NCBI GenBank assembly: GCA_025353435.1
Contig: JANXQR010000508.1
Span: forward strand, 1 to 9,799
Length of the DNA: 9,799 nt
Direction: 5' to 3'
Origin: Acidobacteriota bacterium
GTDB taxonomy: Bacteria > Acidobacteriota > Terriglobia > Terriglobales > Acidobacteriaceae
Each line of letters begins with the position of its first letter. The stretch's first letter is position 1. The position numbers and the translations under genes are program-made. The notes below the pieces were generated by a model. It did no database searches. It had not been told where the DNA came from and worked only from the letters and a program-made list of their open reading frames with translations. This document shows positions 4,428 through 9,799 of the stretch, piece by piece.

Positions 4428-6740
4428 TCAAGGGATTGGAGCGAGTGCAGGAGGTTTGGCGAGATGCTCGATTTCTTCGTTGGGGATGGAAGGGCCGAGG
4501 ATATGGCGAATGGCGGTTTCGAGGACTTCGTCGCGGCCGGCCTTGATACCGGCGAGGGTGGGCTTCGCGACAATGTCGGGCACGATGCCGACGCGCTGGG
4601 TGGGGCGGTGGTCTGGATAGAAAACGCCGATGCCGCTTATGAGGGTGTTCAAGGCTCCGGGGAGAGGGATGTTGGAGACGTTGCCGTCGGCGCCGGCGGT
4701 GGTGCTGCCGACGATGATGGCGTTGGGCGCGGCGCGAAGGGCCATGGCGGTGTACTCGGCCTGGCTTTGGCTGACTTCGTCGACGAGGATCATGATTTTG
4801 CCGTTGTAGTGCGGTTGAGCAGGATCGATCGTGAGCGCCGTAACGAAGCGGAAGGCTCCGGGATTGGCAAGATCAGGATTGGTGAATGTGGCGAAGGGAG
4901 TTTTCCCCGAGACAAGTAGCGAGCCGAGGACGAAGGGCATGAAATCCGATGGGTAATTGCGAATATCGACGATGAGGCCTTTGGTTTTCCTGGCGCGCTC
5001 GATGTAGGCGGGCACGTCCGCGGCCTTGATGGTGGAGAGCTTGAGGTAGGCGATGTCGGGAGAAAGAAGGCGGAAGGTGTCGCCGGGCAGGTCGTGGACT
5101 CGGGGACCGGGCTTGGCGGGGAGAATTTCGCGGACGGTGGAGAGGGTGAGGCTCTTCCCATCGCGGCGCACCTGCAAGGAGGCCGGCCCGCAGCTTCCAT
5201 GGGTGAACTGCGAGGCCATATCGCGCTGGCGGGCGGCGGTGTTGGAGTCGGCATAGAAGGGAGTCCAGGCGGCGATGAGCTTGGAGCTCTCGACGCCATC
5301 GAGGGATTCGAGGAGATCGCCAGGCTGAAAAGGCGAAGGCTCTTTGGCGTCAGCGGGGATGGCGGCGATGACGGGTTGGTCATCGATGAAACGAACGGTG
5401 ACGGGACGCGCGCATTTGCCCGAGGGCGGGCGAAGGTCGAGGGAGGTCCACAGGTTGGCGTGGGTGTCGTTGGCCTTGGCAATCGCTTCAATCAGGGCGA
5501 GCGTGTAGGCGTCTTTGTCCTTCGCGAGGGCGACCTTGGGAATGAATTCGGCGAGGATGGCTGGCCAGTCCTGTGCGGCGACTTCGCGATAAGGAGCCCA
5601 ATATTGCATGATGTTCCACCAGCGGAAGAGGGCGAGGAGTTGGAAGCCCGAGTCGGGGAATGTGATGCCCGAATACGAGAGCTCGTGGTCGAAGCGGGGG
5701 TTGCCGACGCCGGGCATGGTAGAGACGTAGAACTGGTCTTTCGCGGCACGATTCGCATAAATGGTTTCGAGCCGCTGGCTGAGGAGTGCCCCGAGGGTCT
5801 CCTGGTGGTGGATCCAATCGATGTCAGGTTTGACGGCCAGATCGTTGAGGGCAAGTTGGGGGCAGGACTTGCAAGGGGGAACGAGGCTGAGCGCGTCGAT
5901 CCACTGGACCACCGCTTGGTTGGCGCGGGGGCGATCGGGGGCGGCGAGGATCGCGGGCAAGATGCGGAAGAGGTCGTAGTCCCAGTGGCGCTTTCCTGAG
6001 GCGACGGCGGGGTGGTGGTACTTGAGGAATCCCCAGGCGCGGGCGAGGGTGGCCAGGTTCTGGATTTGGATGGGCGTGAGGGAATCGAGGTGAATCTTGG
6101 AGCTGGTGTCGAATTCGTGATCGGTGTCGAGGGGCGTCTCAGGTGGCGGGGGAGCAGCGGGAGCATCGGCGACCGGGTTGCCGTCGACGAGGAGCTGAAG
6201 ATCGTCGGCCCAGAGGGTACCGGTGCCTGCGATGAGGACTCCAAAAAAGAGCTTGCGCGCGGCCGGATCGATGGGAAGCTGGATGGAGTATTCGATCCAG
6301 TCGCGCGTCCCCTTTACGGCGTGGCTCTGCATGTTGTCGAACTGCAACGTCGCCCCGCCGTCGCCATCTTCACGCATCCAGAGGCCGGCGAAGTCGCTCA
6401 CGTCCTTCAGGCGGAGGAAGCCGCGCAACTCCAGGGTGTTGCCGCCGAAGTCAACGGGAAAGCTCTTGGTCAGGACGGAAAAGGTCTCGGCGGTGACGGC
6501 AGTACGGTCCAGTCGTGCGGCCCATTTGCCGGAATGGACGACCTGCGAATCGGCGAGGACGCTTCCAGCGGGGCCGCCAAACCAGCCGGTGGGCGTTGCC
6601 TCGGCGGACTGCTGCTCAAAGCTCAGCGATTGCTGAATGGAGAGCCGGGGAGATTCCTGAGCGGGAACGGCGAGAGTGAGGGCAAGAAGAGCGGAGGCAA
6701 TCAAAAGAGCAAAAATCGCGCAGTTCTTCATTGCGGACAT
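4428..6740 (-). CDS. Secreted S41-family (tail-specific/tricorn-like) peptidase
   Basis: The product is about 770 residues and exported: MSAMKN, a hydrophobic core (residues 7-25) and a likely cut after VPA (27). Residues about 33-188 look like a beta-sandwich, carbohydrate-binding-like domain (FEQ start, LWADDLQLLVDG end). A proline-rich linker (193-200) and a helical region (LTPIQIQNLATLARAWGFLKYHHP, from 221) follow. A PDZ-like segment with PFQPGDLLESLDG lies near 470-482. The S41 core contains GLIVDIRNYPSD and the serine motif SQSQAEYTA with predicted nucleophile S659, then GSTTAGADG. The lysine expected 25 residues after the serine in CtpA/Prc enzymes is missing, which fits the tricorn/IRBP-like branch better. 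I chose the ATG at 6740 because GGGAG lies four bases upstream; the ATG at 6731 is also possible, and a longer frame from 6824 would bury the signal peptide. Substrate unknown. Confidence 0.85.
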   Translation of the reverse strand: MSAMKNCAIFALLIASALLALTLAVPAQESPRLSIQQSLSFEQQSAEATPTGWFGGPAGSVLADSQVVHSGKWAARLDRTAVTAETFSVLTKSFPVDFGGNTLELRGFLRLKDVSDFAGLWMREDGDGGATLQFDNMQSHAVKGTRDWIEYSIQLPIDPAARKLFFGVLIAGTGTLWADDLQLLVDGNPVADAPAAPPPPETPLDTDHEFDTSSKIHLDSLTPIQIQNLATLARAWGFLKYHHPAVASGKRHWDYDLFRILPAILAAPDRPRANQAVVQWIDALSLVPPCKSCPQLALNDLAVKPDIDWIHHQETLGALLSQRLETIYANRAAKDQFYVSTMPGVGNPRFDHELSYSGITFPDSGFQLLALFRWWNIMQYWAPYREVAAQDWPAILAEFIPKVALAKDKDAYTLALIEAIAKANDTHANLWTSLDLRPPSGKCARPVTVRFIDDQPVIAAIPADAKEPSPFQPGDLLESLDGVESSKLIAAWTPFYADSNTAARQRDMASQFTHGSCGPASLQVRRDGKSLTLSTVREILPAKPGPRVHDLPGDTFRLLSPDIAYLKLSTIKAADVPAYIERARKTKGLIVDIRNYPSDFMPFVLGSLLVSGKTPFATFTNPDLANPGAFRFVTALTIDPAQPHYNGKIMILVDEVSQSQAEYTAMALRAAPNAIIVGSTTAGADGNVSNIPLPGALNTLISGIGVFYPDHRPTQRVGIVPDIVAKPTLAGIKAGRDEVLETAIRHILGPSIPNEEIEHLAKPPALAPIP

Positions 6741-6798
6741 CGTACTCCCATGCAGGAACAGAAGTTGGACGGTTGAAAGGGGGCAATCGTGAACGCCG

Positions 6799-6804
6799 GT
6801 ATTA
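6799..6804 (-). promoter_or_regulatory. Possible extended -10 for the S41 gene
   Basis: The minus strand reads TGCTAATAC, an extended -10 (TG-N-TAATAC), about 58 bases before the S41 start. No good -35 is present; the GTGTG-N8-CACAC dyad (6809-6826) sits in the -35 region instead. Tentative. Confidence 0.3.
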
Positions 6805-6808
6805 GCAT

Positions 6809-6826
6809 GTGTGCGCTCGGTCACAC
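6809..6826. promoter_or_regulatory. GTGTG-N8-CACAC dyad in the S41/padR divergent region
   Basis: GTGTG (6809-6813) and CACAC (6822-6826) are inverted arms separated by 8 bases. Spacing resembles the ATGT-N8-ACAT operators described for PadR proteins, and a PadR gene lies 115 bp away. It would overlap the -35 region of the S41 promoter. Short arms make chance occurrence possible. Confidence 0.3.
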
Positions 6827-6932
6827 TTGTCGTAATCGATGCGCGAGGATCACAAGAGCTTCAAATGGCGTTGATCTGATATTCCATAGAAGCTGGAAAG
6901 AAGACTTGCGGCCCGGGACGGAATATGCGATA

Positions 6933-6949
6933 ACTACGTCATGCGTAGT
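6933..6949. promoter_or_regulatory. Palindrome spanning the padR start codon
   Basis: ACTACG (6933-6938) and CGTAGT (6944-6949) form perfect 6-bp arms around TCATG, which contains the ATG. A further CGTAG copy follows at 6958-6962. The position over the expected transcription and translation start suggests an autoregulatory operator; an mRNA hairpin is the alternative. Confidence 0.4.
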
Positions 6950-7282
6950 ACGCGACACGTAGATAGAGACGACGAGGCAGAAGAGGCGGGTCATTATTCC
7001 GATCCGCCGCTGTTGGTGTTAGCGAGCCTGGCCGATGGGCCGAAGCATGGGCACGCCATGATTGAAGACATTTTGGAGTTGAGCGGAACGCGGCTGGGGC
7101 CGGGCACGCTTTACGGCGCGATCGCACGCCTGGAGCAACAGGGCTGGATCAAGCCGCTGGAACGGGAAGATCGCCGCCAACCATACAAGATCACGGGCAC
7201 CGGGTTGCGGGTGTTGCACGCACGGTTAACGAGATTGCGCCAGTTCAGCAAAGCCGGGTTGAAAAGGCTGGAGGCGCTATGA
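6941..7282 (+). CDS. PadR-family transcriptional regulator
   Basis: A 113-residue winged-helix protein. After a charged 20-residue N-terminus comes the PadR core: PPLLVLASLADGPKHGHAM (22-40), IEDILELSGTRLGPGTLYGAIARLEQQGWI (41-70, recognition helix in the GTLYGAIARLE part) and the wing PLEREDRRQPYKIT. The C-terminal helix (88-113) would support dimerisation. PadR proteins usually repress their own and neighbouring genes, often transporters or membrane proteins. No Shine-Dalgarno is visible. A weak promoter (TTGCGG 6906-6911, 17 bp, GATAAC 6929-6934) would start transcription at or next to the ATG, so the mRNA may be leaderless. The stop overlaps the next start (ATGA at 7279), making a coupled pair. 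The inducer is unknown. Confidence 0.9.
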   Translation: MRSTRHVDRDDEAEEAGHYSDPPLLVLASLADGPKHGHAMIEDILELSGTRLGPGTLYGAIARLEQQGWIKPLEREDRRQPYKITGTGLRVLHARLTRLRQFSKAGLKRLEAL

Positions 7283-7941
7283 AGCGAAGACTGGCGAAGG
7301 CGCTGGCGCGGTTGTATCCGCGCAATTGGAGAGAGCGCTACGGTGCGGAATTCGAAGCGCTGCTTGAAGAAGGTACGGGTAGTCTGGGCGCCGCGCTCGA
7401 CGTGATGCTGTCGGCGCTGGGTGAGCGGGTTTCCCCGACGACTGGAGAAGAGATGACTGCAGCAACTTCACGAATGGAAACGTGGACTCAGCGGGCGCCC
7501 TGGGCGGTGTTTGGGATTGCGCCAGTCGGATTGCTGGCGGCAGCGTATTTCGCTGCTCTTGCGATCCTGTGGTCAGGATGGCAGATGTTCTTGCCGAACG
7601 AACAGGCGCCGTTTGTGCCAGTCCAAGGGTGGGCCGTGGCGTGGTTCGGTGTCGGACGCGTCCTCTATTTCGGAGCACCGGTACTGGCGGGAATCTGGTT
7701 GGCTGTGGCCGCGTCGCGCAGCCGGATCGGCTTTCTGTGGCCGACACTCGGTGCGGCGTTCATCGCCACTATTGACAGCGTGGTCCAGGTGCAGACAGTG
7801 CGCCCTTCTTTGAACGAGACTGGCCGAGTGCACCTCGAATTGGCGGCCTGGCACCCTGGATACTCGGCCGTGGTGCTGGGATGTACGCTCGCGACCTACT
7901 GGTGGCTGCGTGCACGGCGAGGGAGGTCGCTGGCAGCCTAG
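7279..7941 (+). CDS. PadR-associated four-helix membrane protein, function unknown
   Basis: A 220-residue protein with a cytoplasmic amphipathic N-terminus (RLYPRNWRERYGAEFEALLEE, residues 11-31) typical of membrane proteins encoded directly after PadR regulators, including the start of some ABC-type permeases in acidobacteria. Four hydrophobic segments follow at about 74-102, 117-145, 149-170 and 194-211, ending in a basic cytoplasmic tail (RARRGR). No permease (FtsX/MacB) domain or enzymatic motif is present; the protein is complete at this length. It overlaps padR by four bases and is presumably co-transcribed and controlled by it. I cannot assign a molecular function. Confidence 0.85.
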   Translation: MKRRLAKALARLYPRNWRERYGAEFEALLEEGTGSLGAALDVMLSALGERVSPTTGEEMTAATSRMETWTQRAPWAVFGIAPVGLLAAAYFAALAILWSGWQMFLPNEQAPFVPVQGWAVAWFGVGRVLYFGAPVLAGIWLAVAASRSRIGFLWPTLGAAFIATIDSVVQVQTVRPSLNETGRVHLELAAWHPGYSAVVLGCTLATYWWLRARRGRSLAA

Positions 7942-8039
7942 CCGGTCATGGTCCCCACCCATTGCAACGCAGCCGATATACTCGGGCTCGGGTGGAGTCG
8001 CGAAAAAGTTGGACGCCGCGCGCCCGGGAGAAGGTCGCA

Positions 8040-9799
8040 TTGGGTTTGAATCGGCGTGGATTTTTGAAGTCGCTATCGCGGACCGCGGTGGTGTTATCGC
8101 TGCAGGATGTGCTGAGTCTTGCACGTCCGCTCCTGGGGCAGGCGGCTCCGCAGAAACCGGGCGGAAATTCGCGCCAGTCCTATGAAGCGCCGGCGCGGCC
8201 CGCGCCGAAGGGCGCGGCTTCGCCTGTGTCGGGAACGCCGCTGGGCGTGCACTTTGTCGATGTGGCGAAGGAAGCGGGCCTCAACGTCGAGACCATCTTC
8301 GGCGGCGAACATCGCAACAAATATCTGCTTGAGACGACGGGCTGTGGCGCGGCGTTTTTCGACTACGACCAGGACGACTGGGTCGATATCTTTCTTGTAA
8401 ATGGATGGCGGCTCGAAGGCTTTCCCAAAGGCCATGAGCCGGTGTGCCATCTCTTCAAAAACAATCGCGATGGCACGTTTGCCGATGTGACTGTGAAAGC
8501 CGGGCTGGCGCGGAGCGGCTGGGGCCAGGCGTGCTGCGTGGGCGACTACAACAATGATGGATGGAACGATCTGTTCGTGACGTACTACGGACAGAACGCG
8601 CTGTTCCGCAACAACGGCGGCACGTTTACCGATGTCACGAAAGAAGCCGGGTTGCTACAGGATCGCCTGCGGTGGAACTCGGGATGCAGCTTTCTGGACT
8701 ACGACAAGGATGGAAATCTCGATCTGTTTGTGGGGAACTACATCGATCTCGATTTGAAGAAGACGCCTCTGCCGGAGGACGCGAACTGCACCTATAAAGG
8801 AATCGTAGTCGCGTGCGGGCCGCCGGGCCTCGATGGCGGGAAGAACCTGCTTTATCACAACAAGGGGAACGGCACCTTCGAAGACGTGAGCCAGCGCGCG
8901 GGCATGTGGGGCACGCTGGGGACATATGCGTTGAGTTGTGCGGCGGCCGATCTGGATGGTGATGATTGGCCCGATATTTATGTCGCCAACGATTCGACGT
9001 CAGCAACACTCTACGTGAACCAGAAGGACGGCACGTTCAAGGACCAGGCGATTGAGGCGGGGGTCGCTTACTCTCCCGATGGCAAACCGCAAGCGGGAAT
9101 GGGCGTTTCGATCGGCGATTTCAACCGCGACGGGCTGCCCGATATTGTTAAAACAAATTTTGCGGGCGACACGGATTCGCTCTACTTGAATCTTGGAGAT
9201 GGATCGTTTGACGACCGCACCTATCAAGCAGGGCTCGGTATCAATACGCGGCTGCTTGGATGGGGCATCAGCTTTATCGATATTGACAACGATGGTTGGT
9301 TGGACATACTGGTGGCAAACGGGCATGTGTATCCCGAGGTGGATGGGACGCAGGTGGACGCGGCGTATGCGGAGCGGAAGTATCTCTATCGCAATTTGCG
9401 CAACGGACAATTTGAGGATGTGAGCCTGGCGGGCGGTGCAGGGATTACGGCGGTGGCGAAGGCGCGCGGATTCGCGGTTGGCGACTACGACAACGATGGC
9501 GATCTGGATGCGGTGGTGAATTGTGTGAACGCGGTGCCGCAGCTGCTGCGGTGCGATTCTGTCCCCGGGCAGGCTTCGACGCTAAAGCGGAATTGGATCA
9601 AGATTCGGCTGGTGGGGAAGAAATCCAATCGGACGGGGATTGGCGCGCGGATTAAAGTAGTGGCACAGACAGGGACGCCGGTACTTTCTGCAAGGCCGGG
9701 GACTCCATTGACACAGATCGAGGAAGTCCGGAGCTGCAACGGGTACTATTCGGCGAGCGATTTGCGGATTCACTTTGGATTAGGCGAGGCGAAGAAGGC
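8040..9799 (+). CDS. Tat-exported CRTAC1-like FG-GAP/VCBS repeat protein with ASPIC/UnbV domain (3' partial)
   Basis: This frame stays open from 8040 past the window end (586 codons seen). The start is TTG at 8040, with GGGAG/AAGG (8026-8034) just upstream; no in-frame ATG precedes the conserved part. The N-terminus has a twin-arginine signal, NRRGFLK (4-10) followed by a hydrophobic stretch, so export is by Tat. After a Pro/Ala linker come seven FG-GAP-type motifs with calcium-binding DxDxDGxxD loops at about 110-116, 169-177, 220-228, 304-312, 360-368, 414-422 and 482-490, as in a beta-propeller. The ASPIC/UnbV domain starts near 518 (NWIKIRLVGKKSNRTGIGARI) and reaches EVRSCNGYYSASDLRIHFGLG. 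Proteins of this type resemble human CRTAC1; their bacterial role is unclear, with adhesion or ligand binding suggested. The 98-bp gap before it has a TATACT (7977-7982) that may be a -10. Confidence 0.9.
   Translation, partial: MGLNRRGFLKSLSRTAVVLSLQDVLSLARPLLGQAAPQKPGGNSRQSYEAPARPAPKGAASPVSGTPLGVHFVDVAKEAGLNVETIFGGEHRNKYLLETTGCGAAFFDYDQDDWVDIFLVNGWRLEGFPKGHEPVCHLFKNNRDGTFADVTVKAGLARSGWGQACCVGDYNNDGWNDLFVTYYGQNALFRNNGGTFTDVTKEAGLLQDRLRWNSGCSFLDYDKDGNLDLFVGNYIDLDLKKTPLPEDANCTYKGIVVACGPPGLDGGKNLLYHNKGNGTFEDVSQRAGMWGTLGTYALSCAAADLDGDDWPDIYVANDSTSATLYVNQKDGTFKDQAIEAGVAYSPDGKPQAGMGVSIGDFNRDGLPDIVKTNFAGDTDSLYLNLGDGSFDDRTYQAGLGINTRLLGWGISFIDIDNDGWLDILVANGHVYPEVDGTQVDAAYAERKYLYRNLRNGQFEDVSLAGGAGITAVAKARGFAVGDYDNDGDLDAVVNCVNAVPQLLRCDSVPGQASTLKRNWIKIRLVGKKSNRTGIGARIKVVAQTGTPVLSARPGTPLTQIEEVRSCNGYYSASDLRIHFGLGEAKK

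Noticed and set aside
4266..4919. 217-codon plus-strand frame over the blaI promoter and S41 3' end
   Set aside because: Its start lies in the blaI promoter and the rest is antisense to the S41 active-site region; composition is shadow-like.
5094..5999. 301-codon open frame on the plus strand opposite the S41 gene
   Set aside because: It is a low-complexity Gly/Glu/Val-rich shadow caused by high GC at third positions; the minus frame has a signal peptide and the S41 motif.
5492..6244. 250-codon minus-strand frame inside the S41 gene
   Set aside because: Ser/Pro-rich out-of-frame translation with no recognisable domain; it overlaps the real frame fully.
6012..6776. 254-codon plus-strand frame opposite the S41 N-terminus
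   Set aside because: Antisense shadow; it overlies the signal peptide and beta-sandwich domain and has no family features.
7573..8124. 183-codon minus-strand frame across the membrane protein and CRTAC1 start
   Set aside because: It is antisense to two well-supported genes and has no domain or ribosome site that I could see.
1..9799. CRISPR arrays, tRNA or rRNA genes, transposases, attachment sites
   Set aside because: I saw no regularly spaced repeats, cloverleaf or rRNA sequence, transposase motif or integrase-linked direct repeat in this window.

Overview
The window reads as chromosomal DNA of a fairly GC-rich Gram-negative bacterium, most likely an Acidobacteriota. This is a judgement from gene content, not a database result. 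The pointers are a BlaI-type repressor coupled to an M56 peptidase fused to a TonB domain, a PadR regulator overlapping a small membrane protein, a large secreted S41 peptidase, and an exported CRTAC1-like FG-GAP/ASPIC protein. TonB, Tat and Sec export features imply a two-membrane envelope.

Region 1 (1-2500) is the chromosome-segregation locus: the 3' end of rsmG, a 306-bp gap, parA, then parB. Two perfect 16-bp parS palindromes sit upstream of parA, one of them inside the last codons of rsmG. The gap also holds an AT-rich stretch and three DnaA-box-like nonamers, so it is a candidate replication origin or origin-proximal control region. A hairpin after parB probably ends transcription.

Region 2 (2501-4300, minus strand) is a two-gene blaI-blaR1-like operon with an ATGA overlap. 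In place of a beta-lactam sensor the M56 protein ends in a periplasmic TonB C-terminal domain. The promoter carries two inverted repeats with the same CTAA-N4-TTAG core, one over the -10 and transcription start and one touching the -35. This looks like an autoregulated signalling switch of unknown input.

Region 3 (4301-6940) holds a long minus-strand gene for a secreted S41-family peptidase with an N-terminal beta-sandwich-like domain. A short gap separates it from the blaI promoter, and a divergent promoter region lies on its other side.

Region 4 (6941-7941, plus strand) is a PadR-family repressor, probably translated from a leaderless mRNA, overlapping by ATGA a four-helix membrane protein.

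Region 5 (8040 to the end, plus strand) is a long open frame with a TTG start, a twin-arginine signal, seven calcium-binding-type FG-GAP motifs and the beginning of an ASPIC/UnbV domain. It runs off the window.

Most gene families here are known. The least explained parts are the regulatory architecture: the doubled blaI operator, the parS/DnaA-box region, and palindromes around the S41/PadR divergent promoter.
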